64,000 nt of DNA from Lineus longissimus. Lineage: Eukaryota > Nemertea > Pilidiophora > Heteronemertea > Lineidae. Made by a program: the position numbers and the translations under genes. Positions 45,891 through 57,215 of this stretch are shown one piece after another (positions within the stretch are counted from its first letter, which is position 1; the number at the start of each line of letters is the position of its first letter). The DNA lies in contig NC_088310.1 of assembly GCF_910592395.1 (NCBI RefSeq), positions 9,367,501-9,431,500 of the forward strand, in the 5' to 3' direction. The notes under the pieces were generated by a model that was given only the letters and a program-made list of their open reading frames with translations, made no database searches and was not told the DNA's origin.

Positions 45891-46924
45891 TAAATTTGCA
45901 ATTTGTGGCAAGTATAATGTAGGAACAAGACTGTTGAACTAAAGGGTCTTCATCCGTTGCTCTGGCATGGAGAACAGATACATTAAAGCCGGGCTTACTG
46001 TCCAGTCAGGGATGTATAGAGCCTTAGCCTGAACGGCATGGAACCCGAACCTGAGACCTGCCCTGTTACATGTACAGGTGGATACCCCTAACACAGCAAA
46101 CCTTCAGGTACCAACCTGCTTCCAGTCAGTTTTAATTGACAGAGTAAAATATGGTAACATTTATAGAAAAGCTTCCTATAACGACTGTCTAAACTTACAA
46201 GGCTGAAACTGAAATCTCAACACACAACATTCGGTAAGGACTACTGGTAGGCTGATGCCTTTTGGACTTGGTGTAGAAGAGACAAGGATTGCTATAAGGA
46301 CTGGTTAGACTAAGGGCTGACACCTCAACACACTTGATAAGGTATAAACTACTGGTAAGATTATGCCTTTTCGACTTAGTGGAGATGCCCAGGTTCATGG
46401 CATCAGATAACTCATCTTTCATCAGTGACCGCGTCTGATAAAAAGATTATAAAAACGCATTATCCCAGAGGTAATGGAAAAAAGTGTATTCTTCATCATA
46501 GTTTTGCAAAGACGCCAACTCAATAAGTGTTTTCATGCTTGGTTGGTTGATGTCGTGGCCTGTCACAATCACTCAGTCGCAATCGATGAAGGGGGAAACT
46601 GGTAACATTTCAAGAATGATTCATGTTTCGAGGGAGGTGCTTGTTCTAGAATCTTAATTTGTTTCCTACCCAGTGCAACATCCGATCAGACAAATTTGTG
46701 TTAAAACTATGACAGAAGCTCATGAGACTTTAGGATATGCCATCGTTTTCACATCGCTATTCAACAGGTCTAATGGATTTTATAGCTTGTAGATTTCCAT
46801 AAGTCGGCTTTTGTCATTGCAATTTGAAGTCCTCATGACAAACAGCTCAGCCATGTTAGCTGAGATGAATATTGAATCATTTGCCAATCTGATAGGAACC
46901 TTAGTTGGTATTACATTAATACTT

Positions 46925-47163
46925 TTAAAGGCCTATGCCGATCGTTAAAAATTTGAAATTTGTAATTTGTAATTGAATTTCCAATTGGTTAGATACTTAC
47001 ACTGAATAAAAGGTTGGCGTTGCCATCGTGTAGATAGATATAAACATACTATAAATAGTAAGTTCCAGCGAATTCGAATGCATTAACTGCACTATGGCAT
47101 TGTGTATAACTGCATTTCTATTTTCCTCGACCACCAACGATTACAAACATCGTACACCTTTAA
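46925..47163 (+). mobile_element. Family T element, TTAA at both ends
   Basis: TTAAAGGCCTATGCCGATCG at the left and CATCGTACACCTTTAA at the right. Lies 86 bp upstream of the candidate exon at 47249. Confidence 0.85.
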
Positions 47164-47248
47164 TGTCTTTATGTTCTAGCCGAGTAGACTTCAGATGATG
47201 ACTTTTGCATGTACCTTCTATCTAATGAGCTTAGATTTTGATTCGCAG

Positions 47249-47326
47249 AATCTAGAATAGGGATTTATGCCTGTGCTAATCAGATCCTCCCGCTGACAAA
47301 GAAGGGTCATGCTGGAGACGCAGCCA
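47249..47326 (+). CDS. Candidate internal exon, unknown protein (gene C, exon 2 of 5)
   Basis: The acceptor is TTTTGATTCGCAG (ending 47248) and the donor is the consensus GTAAGT at 47327. It is 78 bp, phase 1 to phase 1, and encodes SRIGIYACANQILPLTKKGH then AGDAA. It joins in phase to 44954 and to 54673. It lies just upstream of the 50-bp minisatellite. Not recognised. Confidence 0.36.
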
Positions 47327-47570
47327 GTAAGTCATTTTCTATGAAGTCTCCTAAAATCATTTCCAACTGCAGTTTTTGGCAGATTTGCGATAATTGAAAT
47401 GATACACCTTCTCATAATGACAAACTGAGTACAAACATACACCTTAATAATCAACATGCAGGGATCGTAAAAAAATTATCAACATGATAAATGCACCCAT
47501 TGCATATAGAGAACACGTGAGTAGGCATCATGACTGACTACTATTGGCGTCACCTGGCGTTAGAAATAAG

Positions 47571-47970
47571 TAAATAGGCGTCACCTGGCGTTAGAAATAA
47601 GAAATTGATTGCACCAACAGTAAATAGGCGTCACGTGGCGTTAGATATAAGAAATTGATTGCACCAACAGTAAATAGGCATCACCTGGCATTAGAAATAA
47701 GAAATTGATTGCACCAACAGTAAATAGGCATCACCTGGCGTTAGAAATAAGAAATTGATTGCACCAACAGTAAATAGGCGTCACCTGGCGTTAGAAATAA
47801 GAAATTGATTGCACCAACAGTAAATAGGCGTCACCTGGCGTTAGAAATAAGAAATTGATTGCACCAACAGTAAATAGGCATCACCTGGCGTTAGAAATAA
47901 GAAATTGATTGCACCAACAGTAAATAGGCATCACCTGGCGTTAGAAATAAGAAATTGATTGCACCAACAG
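47571..47970 (+). repeat. 50-bp minisatellite, eight near-identical copies
   Basis: Exactly 50-bp periodicity: TAAATAGGCGTCACCTGGCG, TTAGAAATAAGAAATTGATT, GCACCAACAG. Differences are confined to a few positions, so the array is young. Confidence 0.97.
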
Positions 47971-48540
47971 AAAATATTTGTAAATGAACCGTGTACTCTA
48001 TTTGAATTTATTTATTCATTTAACAGTTAACAAAGCAAAAAGTGAGGTTTGTACAGGAGATCAAAATAAAAAATAAAAAAATTGGCACTGGCAGTTCAGT
48101 TCGTTGGCAAATTGAAATAAATTATATTACTAATTAAAAGAAATTAGATATGTCATCTTTAATGGATTAATTGAAAATAAAAAAATTTCTATCAAAATGT
48201 TTCTTCATTATATTTATTTGGCTTCCCATCTCTGAATAGAATAGAGCATCACAACAATATCCATTACCTCATATTCTGATGCGGCAGTGTTTTTTTTTCA
48301 GGCACAAAAAAAATGCTTTTAGGCATTATAGAACTATCTGAAAACAGTTCAAAGAAATAGCGTTAGTAATTTCTCGAAATGAACATTTTATCGGTATCCC
48401 ATATCAATAAATGTATTTTTTCATGTCTGATTTGATGATGTTTCCAATTAAATGAATGAAATAACTTTATGATCTATTCTAAAAGTGGAACACCCCTGGA
48501 GAAATGATGGTGCAACGATATTGATGATTTATTGACAGAT
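47971..48540. other. AT-rich stretch without recognised features
   Basis: Long A and T runs, no gene or inverted element seen. Confidence 0.5.
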
Positions 48541-48548
48541 CTTATACC

Positions 48549-48850
48549 CTAAAGGTGAAATAACAAGTAATAATGCAGATGATGCAGGGATTTTTTATGT
48601 ATAGATACTGTTGTGCTCGGTGTTCCAGCCTAAAGGTGAACGAAATCAAAGAAGTGTCAATGCAAAAGATGCAGCCAGTCTTTTATTTGTATACAGATTT
48701 GTTATGCTCTGTCTTCAACCCTAAAGGTGAACTAGAGGAGTATAAAAGCAAAAACGATGCAGATGTTTTTTCATGTATAGATTGTGTTACATTGTATGCT
48801 CTGTCTAAAACCCTGAAGGTGAACTATAAAAGTACAAATGCAAAACAGGT
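48549..48850 (+). repeat. Tandem repeat, 82-92-bp units, 3-4 copies
   Basis: CCCTAAAGGTGAA starts at 48547, 48628, 48719 and 48811; each unit also has GATGCAG and TGTATAGAT-like blocks. The open frame across it is a repeat by-product. Confidence 0.8.
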
Positions 48851-49560
48851 AAACATTTTTAGCTCTCCTGGGTGATTTTATGTTGTCATGTCTTGTTTGT
48901 TCTTCTGTCGTCCATCCGTCCATCCGTCGTCCATCAACAATTTTAAGAGTGTATACGTGCTCAAACGTGGTTTTGTGCCAACTATGCCATGTATCAGATT
49001 GCCTTATTTATCTGACAGGATACTTTGGGTCACTCTAGTAATATAACATAAAAGATTTTATATTCATGATATTCGAGAATAAATCAGGTGTACTTTAAAT
49101 TCCTTTGATGTTATGCAAAAAAGGCGTAAATCGCTAGTAGGAAAATCTTGCACGGAACACTTAGCGAGTGAATTACAGATAATGCTTCACTTATGCATAG
49201 TATAAAAAAATATATCAAGGTATAGATAGCTACGAAAAATGTCGGCTTGGGGCGACTTATTAGTGGTAGAAAAAGATGTTCAAAGATGGGGCTCCATGAC
49301 AAAATGGTAGATGACAGTAATGTCCTGCAGATAGGAAGTCGCATTGCTTGCCAACGATGCCACTTAGTGCCCTGAATATCAAATGAGCGGAAGAAACGTC
49401 GGGAAGCAGACGTTTGTTATTCGCAGTGCCAGGATCTGAAGGGCACGGTGCAAGGATGGGGAGAGATAGGGCATGACCAGGGTTGACAAATCCCTTCCCG
49501 TGTCATGGATACCGGATGAGTTCAGATAAAAAAAAGCCACTAACTCCACTTCTATCATAT

Positions 49561-49870
49561 TTTTTAACTTGCCTCCAGAGAGGCGAGCTTATCTTATGGC
49601 GCAGGGTTCTTCGTCATCAGTCGTTGTTGTCGTTGTCTTAGTTGTCCGTTACCGACGCAAGTTTTGTGACTGCTGGAGCTATCAACTTGAAACTTAATAC
49701 AACATGTGTCCCCCTATCTAATGACACCTGGGAGACCAAATTTGGGTCCGGTTTGATTCCTGATTCTGCCACCAGTAAAAACCGAAAACACAAAAAGTAC
49801 TTTATCTCCCTAACAAAGAGCTCGATCATCACCAAATTTTTTACATGTAATGACGATACATGACATATCA
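49561..49870 (-). mobile_element. Fragment of the 22-23 kb element, minus orientation
   Basis: Hairpin-like start GCCTCCAGAGAGGCGAGC, then GTTGTTGTCGTTGTC in place of the GAC run, then CAACTTGAAACTT and GGAGACCAAATTTGG, the inverse of the plus-strand copy. Confidence 0.7.
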
Positions 49871-50305
49871 CGCAGGTCTTTTATTTGACTTACTTTTTAA
49901 GGTTACAGATGTCAAATAGCATGGTGGCACATTTGGTTATTACTGGCGCTACATGTATAGACTTGAATTTGGTACATATGTAGCCCTATGTTATGAAACC
50001 TTGTAGACTCAATTCCAGACTCGTGAAGTATGTCTTTTATTCTGGCAACAGTGTATTTTTGCTTTGTCGAATTGACGTCAGGATGACGTCCTAATTGCAG
50101 AACATGGTTTCTGAGTTATTTGGAAAACATAACAACTTTTTTTTCTACAATGGGTACTGCTAAAGTATCTCACAGTTTTGGACCAGAATGTCATGGCCTT
50201 GATCTATGATTCAGTGGCTTTTTTGTCTTTGTAGAAATCTGACCCTGTATCGAAGACCACAGCTGGTCCATTGAAAATTTAATACGTGGTTAAAACTCTC
50301 CACGT

Positions 50306-50724
50306 CTATAAGCCGCACTTACACCACCTGAAAATGGACCACCAATCTTGGTTCGGGAACCAATGCCGCACCATCGAGAATCCACCAAGCGCTTACACCA
50401 GCGCTGTAGCTAGTTATAAAATCCGGCTACAGATGGCGCGCAAACAATAAGCAGAACGCAGAAAGCCTAGGCAGAAAGCGCCATTTCGAAAGTGCCGCCT
50501 GGAGCCGAACCATCTAACTAGCTAATTGCCGATCCATTTGCGCTTACACCACGACAAAGCCGAGCTTTTAACAAGCCGGGCGAATTTGGACCATCAAGCT
50601 TGGTGGGACAAATTCGCTCGGCAATTTGTATCGGCAATGGATTGCCGAACCAATTTGTCGCGGCAATGTGGTGGTGTAAGTGCAATTGGTCCACCAATAT
50701 TTCGTGGTGTAAGCGCAGCTATAG
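50306..50724. mobile_element. 419-bp inverted-repeat element
   Basis: The left end CTATAAGCCGCACTTACACC and the inverted right end CTATAGCTGCGCTTACACCA pair over 21 bp with one gap and two mismatches. GCGCTTACACCA recurs twice inside. GC-rich relative to surroundings; contains only short frames. Confidence 0.8.
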
Positions 50725-50846
50725 TCATCAAGGATTAACACAAGTTTGTTTTCCAAGTCAGAACCTTACCCCTGGAGTAAATAATTCACAAATCATATAA
50801 AAAATATGCATTTGATTTCCCTTGGGGCTGGTTTTGGTATCCAATT

Positions 50847-51032
50847 TCAGTTGATAAAATTTTGATGCAAATTGCTTGTGAGGCATGACAACATAAGTTT
50901 TGCTTCTGCAACTCTGGTGGTTTTTGTGATTCCATCTATTGATTGCCCTGTCATGGCATGTCTATTTTGTCCCTGGGTAACTTTTCGCCGCATCGCCCTT
51001 TCCAATTTAGACTTGGCGACCTCCATTGACAT
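50847..51032 (-). CDS. Small open frame, basic, uncertain
   Basis: An ATG frame of 61 codons encodes MSMEVAKSKLERAMRRKVTQ and on to SCLTSNLHQNFIN with TGA. It is charged and helical. It abuts the inverted-repeat element at 50306-50724 and has no supporting splice site. Confidence 0.15.
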   Translation of the reverse strand: MSMEVAKSKLERAMRRKVTQGQNRHAMTGQSIDGITKTTRVAEAKLMLSCLTSNLHQNFIN

Positions 51033-51059
51033 TACCCCAGGGAGATTGGAGTTGTGAAA

Positions 51060-52560
51060 ATTAGGTAGATGGTGTGATCTGGGTTGGCTAATTGCAGAAT
51101 ATCAATTATAGCTAATTGCCATGCGTGTTAATGAGTGTTATTGCTATCATTATGCTTCGGGGCTCGATACTGTTACCAATATTAAAAGATACCAGGTCGC
51201 TGTTGATATTGAGCCCCAGTTTTATGTTTTATAAAATTTAGAGATATGAATTGATTATTAATAAGGAAGGAAAAACACTTTTTTTTCGACGAAACGCATA
51301 CCAGTGTAATCGATGAATGCATGTCATTAGCCATGCCTTTGTGGCATGTATTAGGATTAGGTAAATTACTCACCATTATAAGACCATATCTGAATATTCA
51401 AGAGTGGGAAATATTATGAACATTGTCGTACAATCAGTGGGTCGGGGACACCAAGTTGTCCAATGGTCATGACGTCATATTCTGGCTTGGTTCTAGTGTT
51501 GATTCAGTAATTATGAAGCAGTCTTAGATCGGTGAAGCTAGAGTACTGCTCTATACAGCCTGCCCCGTCTGAACTTGTAAGGTGGGTGAGACCAATTCAT
51601 TTAGGAAGCTAAACCATGGCAACGTTTCTGAAATATAGTTGTGTGCTTCTATCATGATACATGTATTTCATGATACATGTATTTGAAAAATATTTGAAGC
51701 TGGTTGTGGAAACCAGTGGCCACCAGTTGTCATTTGGCTTTTTTCACCCGATCGTGTCCAAACCCAGATACCCCCATATTAGTTTATGATATTAAGGGTT
51801 GTCAATATTTGCACCATCTAGTCGCTTCATGAGTTCACTCTGCGTATCATGCCGTATCATGTCTGCGAAGCCTGATAACCCAATAAAGTAGATCTCATCG
51901 CCTTTTGTTAATTCTTTTTTCTATCCCTAACATGGCAAAATTCCAACACTGAGAAATGACGGTGGTAAAAAATTTCCCTGGATACCCTGTATGACACTGT
52001 GGAAGAAAAGCCAGAAAACTAATTATCTTGACGTAGAAAAAATACCCAAGAAATAATTGGAGAATGGAAGTACTAATGGTGTTATGTAAGAAGGATAATG
52101 GGTTTCCAGACCGAGATGGGATAATGTGTCCTAATGGTGCTCCAGCCACTTTTGTTCGTTATTATCACATTAGGTCAGTGTCCATTGGCGAGAGGAGAGC
52201 GCATTAGGTTATAGATCGGTCAAAGACCATTTCATAGTACTTAAAGGAATCCTGGCATGAAAACGCTTATAAAAATGGAAGTTCTGAACAGCCCAGTGAA
52301 AACCTAATGTGGGAATAAGTTCTCATTCATAAATTTGTGCAGTTTCGAGGACTCCGGACAGTTGGACAGTACTTAACTCTATTTTTATCCCATGAATAAC
52401 ATCTCTATTTACCATTTTTGAGATATGTTGTATCTTACAATCTAAATGAGACGTTCTGAAAATACCGAAGAAATAACTGAACAATAGAAACAAGACACTT
52501 TCAGAAAAATAACTTACTAATGAAACAAGAGAAGAATGAACTTATCAAAGGGATAATATG
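51060..52560. other. No gene recognised
   Basis: An 84-codon minus-strand frame with a hydrophobic segment (51895-52149) is the only frame of note. ATGATACATGTATTTC is directly repeated near 51655-51680. Confidence 0.35.
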
Positions 52561-52568
52561 CCTTGGCC

Positions 52569-52733
52569 TTAAAGGGGGTGTGTTGTTCGTCTAAATGGCG
52601 GTTCAGGAAAATAGAAGTGAAGTTATTTGCAATGCCATAAAGCAATTATCATGCTTGCAACTTTGCTGAAACTGCATGACCGCTATGTTGAATTTTCAAA
52701 TGCAGATTTCAAATTTTTAACAAACAGCCTATA
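52569..52733 (-). mobile_element. Family T element, minus orientation, truncated
   Basis: TTAAAGGGGGTGTGTTG at the left, CAGGAAAATAGAAGTG, GCCATAAAGCAATTATCATG and CAGATTTCAAATTTTTAAC, in inverse order. Confidence 0.65.
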
Positions 52734-53451
52734 ATAACAAGGCAACTGTGAGAAGGACGCTCAGCTCTTAAGATTGAAGTGTTGTGCCGCGACCATCTAC
52801 CAAAGCAATAACACACCGTCAGATGCACTCAAAGTAGTCGATTCTGCGAACCCAACGTCATCAGAACAGCCACTCCTGAAAAACCAATAAACATCCCTCC
52901 TTCATTGGAAAAACGTCTGTCAAGATATGCCACGACAAGTGTAAATAACCAATCACCATATGATCATTACCCATTCCTGCCGAACAAACTTGATTCCCAC
53001 CGAACAAACCCGATCTGGTTTGTGCAACATTCCAAATAGGCCAAACTCTTAAAAGCTTTACATGGTAAACATTGATTGTCAATATCAGTGCTGTCTGCAC
53101 CAAGGAAACGATACTGATTTATGTTGAAATTCCATCTTCCAATATCTGGCAATTCGAGGAATCCGATAAATTTTGACTACGCTATGGGTTTGTGGTTGAT
53201 ATCATTCATCCCGTGGCACGTCAATTATTTTGCACAATACAGCTTCATCTGGTTTGACCAGTATTGATGGGGCAAAGGTCCATGGTTCAATGTTAAAGCG
53301 AAGGCAAGAGGAAGCTATTGAATTGCTCAATGCTTTACAGGCAGTTAATTGCATATTTTCTGCAACAAGATAAGCCATTTACAAAGATTCTTTTTGACTT
53401 TTTTATTTCCGTACCCGGTATTTAAAACGTAACATGCTTCAAAATACAAAC

Positions 53452-53604
53452 CAGGGCTGGGATGTTCAAAACAACGTTTGCTTTAACGGCGTCGTTTAGT
53501 CTGATCGTGAACATTTTAATGGGTTTAACTGAAAGAGAAAATATCCTTAAGGATTGAGGATTTGGGATAACGCGACTTTTGTGCTTTTGAACAACCGGGT
53601 CCAG
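53452..53604 (-). mobile_element. GGGCCCGG-family MITE, copy 2
   Basis: The right end GCTTTTGAACAACCGGGTCC is the inverse of the copy at 42092. The left end has GGGATGTTCAAAACAACG. The interior ATTTTAATGGGTTTAACTG is shared in inverse. Confidence 0.7.
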
Positions 53605-54670
53605 GGGTGTAGCTAGAAGGGAGGGTGAGGCGGGAAAATGCCCCCCCCCCCCAGTAATCTAAAAAAAGCAGAAATGTCTTCTTGAACTATAAACCCCTTT
53701 TTGCGAGTGGGGAATTACCGTACATTTCATGAAAGTTTAACTTCTGGTTTTATCATTAGTAAATGCACCTGTCCACGCAAATACATAAAAAGGATGTTCT
53801 CACAAATATTTAGGGCAAGAAAAATAAAGAGATCTACCGTAACATTTAAAATGTCTGACCTTCACTGTAAGATTTTCAAAATATTCTGATAGTTGCAAAC
53901 CTAAAAATGTCTCTTCTTGGCTAAGTTGGTGGCTTTTTATAAACCCTTGACCTGTAAATGGATAGGGTTAAAAAAACCTTTTTACAAACAAAATAGAATC
54001 AAAATTAGTGAATTCTGTCTGAGTATGGGAACAGAACAGGTTGTGAAAATAATCCTGGGTAATGTTACGTCGAAGACATGTTAATCTTGTGACGTTGTGG
54101 AACTCCAGATCTCTTCTACATGTTCTTTCAACATTAATGGTAATAGTCTCACACAAATTAGCTATATATTCAGGGAAATGTCAGCCTCTCAATTTCGTCA
54201 TGACTTTTTTCTCACATTTGTAACTTTCTGCAACATGATAAAAAACCGAACAAAAGAAAATGTCTGATACTTTCGAAAGCTATACGAGTCAGTTTTTATG
54301 TGAACCGACTTTTTTATGATATCTTCTTTTCCATTATGGGGCACATCGCGTAAGTCGATCATAGGAAGCCTTTGGGACGATAAGCCAAGCTTAACTGCTT
54401 TTGATTTCCTTCTCGTATCTTTAGACTAAGCATTCCTGAGGCGCTTCATTTCCTGAGGATTTCTTCAGGACCTATTGAATATTTGTCTTTTTTGTATGTC
54501 ATTATCGCAGTGTTTTTTTCAAGTTAACGTTATCTTCCTTCGCGTGTCAGGACATGCTGGAAAAGAACTTTCCAGATAGAGATGGCCCTTCTTCTGAGGT
54601 TTTGGTGTAAGAACAATGCTTGCATTGGCAAATGTACTAAGTTAAGGCTGTAAGCTAATCACTGCTTTCC
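53605..54670. other. No gene recognised; C12 run at 53641-53652
   Basis: A 12-C homopolymer and otherwise unique, AT-rich sequence, probably intronic if gene C is real. Confidence 0.45.
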
Positions 54671-54672
54671 AG

Positions 54673-54724
54673 GGACGCTTGACAATTCTGCTATTTTGAG
54701 AAGCAAAATGTCAGCAGTGTTCAT
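54673..54724 (+). CDS. Candidate short internal exon (gene C, exon 3 of 5)
   Basis: The acceptor is ATCACTGCTTTCCAG and the donor is TTCAT then GTAAGC. In phase 1 it reads TLDNSAILRSKMSAVF; the other frames stop within 9 codons. Ends in phase 2, compatible with the next candidate exon at 54940. Confidence 0.25.
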
Positions 54725-54939
54725 GTAAGCTGATTCTGATATTTTAGTTCTGATTACCTGATGGTAAGTCATCAAGGAGACTACACACAGGAGATGTGTA
54801 TTAAAGTCAGATAAAGTTATATATAGTTGTTGATTCAGGTTTTTCCTATCTCACAGTACCGATACTGATAATGTACTGATAATGTTTCATTTTTCTTGAA
54901 TTTCCATAGAATATTCTTAGAGAATTCAACCCATTTTAG

Positions 54940-55091
54940 ATTTTCCAAGCTCAATTGTATCACTTATTCCATTACACCTGAATCGCCATTTCTCCGCCAA
55001 AGTGAATTCAAATACACTTGTTACGAACTCTCTGAATGCACTAGCATCTGTCTCGGTTGCTCCCGGCCTAATCTGCAGACAGAAAGAAGAG
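54940..55091 (+). CDS. Candidate internal exon, Cys-containing segment (gene C, exon 4 of 5)
   Basis: The acceptor is ACCCATTTTAG and the donor is AGAAGAG then GTAATT. Fifty codons are open, with five cysteines clustered in YTCYELSECTSICLGCSRPN. Phase 2 in and phase 1 out fit both neighbours. The acceptor is only moderate and the protein is not recognised. Confidence 0.25.
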
Positions 55092-55169
55092 GTAATTGCA
55101 TTACCGGTGATATGTAGAAATCACTTGCTTCAAGAATTCTATGTAAATCTAATTCTTCTTGCTAAATAG

Positions 55170-55276
55170 CTAGGGAGTTGGCTGAAGACACTGCTGTAAT
55201 GGATGCTCTCAGTTATACTGGAGCAGGGGTGTCAACTCATCAATTACATGGTTTTGCCCTTTACTTTGCTTCATAA
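55170..55276 (+). CDS. Candidate terminal exon (gene C, exon 5 of 5)
   Basis: A strong acceptor (AATTCTTCTTGCTAAATAG, ending 55169) leads into RELAEDTAVMDALSYTGAGV then STHQLHGFALYFAS and a TAA at 55274-55276. Phase 1 in matches the exon ending at 55091. The 615-bp inverted-repeat element begins only 148 bp downstream. No family recognised; the coherent helical peptide makes it one of the better candidates. Confidence 0.35.
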
Positions 55277-55423
55277 GAGTATACCATTCGTTGTTGGAGC
55301 TTCTCACTTTCAGAGTGCTGCAATTAACTGACACCCAGCGAGGCTATAACAAAGGTTATGGAAGGACAATTCCATACGATGCCTGATGGTTGGACCACTT
55401 GTCCTGAGTTTATAACTCATTAT

Positions 55424-56038
55424 AGGCGTTTTTACACGGTGCGGGTTCAAGCCGGATCGAGACTAGTTCAGGTACCAGCCGGTTTATTTTCCCTCGTGTA
55501 AAAGCGAACCTACCGTCCTGAACCCTCCTGGTCCGAGGCGGGTTCCGATCGCCGGTCTCGGGTCGGTGCAGGCCGGTGTAGGCCGGTGGAGGAGGGTTTA
55601 TTTATGCGTGTAAAAGCGAACCGGCTCCGAGCCGGTTTGCACACGGTACTCGCGTGACGTCATTCGCGGGAATAGCTGCCGTGTTCCTGGCATGAAATTT
55701 TCCGCGGAAAGAAACTGCTGTGAAATCTTCAATTTATCGAGAGCAAGAGCTTTCTTTCCATACAAATGCTGTGTACCAAAGCAAAAACTCTGCATCTCAC
55801 CGGCGCCATCGTAAACCATTTTGTATTATTTGTTTTTGTGATATTTTCGTACCTCCACCGCCAGCAGATTGATCAGCGCCACCAATTGACGATGTTAGTG
55901 ACGAACCGGCCTGGAGCCGGATCGAGGCCAGATCGTCGAACCGTCCCCGTGTAAAAGCGAAATGAACCGTCCTGAACCGAACACGCCTCGTGACGGTTCA
56001 GGAGGGTTGTCTTGAACCAGCACCGTGTAAAAAGGCCT
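55424..56038. mobile_element. 615-bp GC-rich element with about 28-bp terminal inverted repeats
   Basis: Left AGGCGTTTTTACACGGTGCG and on to GTTCAAG; the inverted right end matches with two mismatches. AT flanks both ends. The motif GTGTAAAAGCGAA appears three times inside (about 55497, 55606, 55951), with CCGTCCTGAACC near two of them, so subterminal segments are themselves repeated. TGACGTCA occurs in the middle. No transposase frame, so non-autonomous. Confidence 0.87.
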
Positions 56039-56196
56039 ATTGTCATGGGACAGGAGGTCTCGTTGTGTATCCCAACAGTCTTGTTAGCCAAGTACTAACA
56101 GGGTACATTCCTTTCATCTTTGAGAGGTCATTGAGGACATTGTCACAACCAGACCAGGGGACATGGAGGTTCCTTCTGAAGAAAGCGTGAGCGCAG

Positions 56197-56286
56197 GCGA
56201 AATTTGAAGACAAATATGAAAAATATTCTGGTTCGTTTGATTACACATCAGCAGCAAAGAGCAGCAAATCCTTCATACTAGCAGAT
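56197..56286 (+). CDS. Candidate internal exon, 30 codons
   Basis: It runs from an acceptor (GTGAGCGCAG) to a consensus donor (GCAGAT then GTAAGTAT), phase 0 to phase 0. It encodes AKFEDKYEKYSGSFDYTSAA then KSSKSFILAD. Upstream the same frame is open back to the inverted-repeat element except for one TGA just before the acceptor. Not recognised. Confidence 0.22.
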
Positions 56287-56289
56287 GTA

Positions 56290-57120
56290 AGTATCGCATT
56301 ACATGTACACTACTGACTTTGCCCAAGTGGCTACGCTGTCAAAGTTCGTGAGTTTACAGCGAATATCACATCATGAAAGCCATTTCTGCAATCCCGGGAG
56401 GGAAACCCAGCACAAGCAAAAAATTAGCTTCTTACATGGGTATACATATAGTTTGACTTAAGCTTGATTTCTTGGAGGGCTGTCTTATACATGTTATATC
56501 GTTTTTTGTGAAAAGCACACCTCTTATAGCATGAGTCGGAAGTTCAATGACATCCTAAAGTCTAAATTTCAAAAGCTATGCCATTATACTTCAAAAGTTT
56601 TCTCAGTTTCGATAAGCTTATTAACTTCCCTTTCATGCTAAAACATAATCTTGTCAATCCTTTGGCATTAAAAACCCCGAGAGTGTTCTGAATGATAAAT
56701 TAACTTCTTTATATAGTTCACTTCTAATTCTTTACTTAAGCCTATTACTTTTTAATCTTGCCTTTCTAACTGCTTTTGACAAAACGTTTTTCTGAGGCTG
56801 TACAGTTTTCATATTCAGAGGGGTGATGTATAAGAACTGTCTTCTAAGTCATTTGAACAAAGTTTTGTTACTTTAGAGTCTAATGACAACTTTAACATCA
56901 GATAATTTTTCTTCAATAAGCCTTTTACTGCTCTTGGTGTGGTGAATATCACAGGATATTTCGAAGGTTTTTTTAGGTTTAAACCTTTGACAAGATCGTC
57001 AAGATGTTTCTGAGCAAAATTTTAATTTAATTCTTTGAGTGAATCTTATCATGCAGAGTGTCTTAAAATACCTGGATTTAGAACGAACCAAAAAGCGTAC
57101 CTCAGTATTGGTATTGATTG
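56290..57120. other. No gene recognised
   Basis: AT-rich, probably intronic or intergenic. Confidence 0.4.
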
Positions 57121-57122
57121 TC

Positions 57123-57215
57123 TCACCAAAATTGCTTGGGTGGAGCTGAAATGTTGGTCAAAACCTCGCCTCGGTTTTGTTCTCCATCTTAGCTCCACCC
57201 TCGCGGTTTTGGTGA
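57123..57215. repeat. 93-nt imperfect inverted repeat (hairpin)
   Basis: TCACCAAAA...TGGGTGGAGCT...CAAAACC pairs with GGTTTTG...AGCTCCACCC...TTTTGGTGA over about 43 bp with scattered mismatches and a 7-nt loop. Confidence 0.75.

Noticed and set aside
47571-47970. CRISPR array
   Set aside because: Repeats are contiguous 50-bp units without unique spacers, in a eukaryotic context.
48573-48875. 100-codon plus frame ending near a donor-like GTAAAC
   Set aside because: It spans the 82-92-bp tandem repeat and shows internal repetition only.
50526-50800. Several 60-70-codon frames on both strands
   Set aside because: They lie inside the 419-bp inverted-repeat element.
55598-56091. Frames of 62-73 codons on both strands
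   Set aside because: They lie inside the 615-bp inverted-repeat element, whose GC richness lowers stop frequency.
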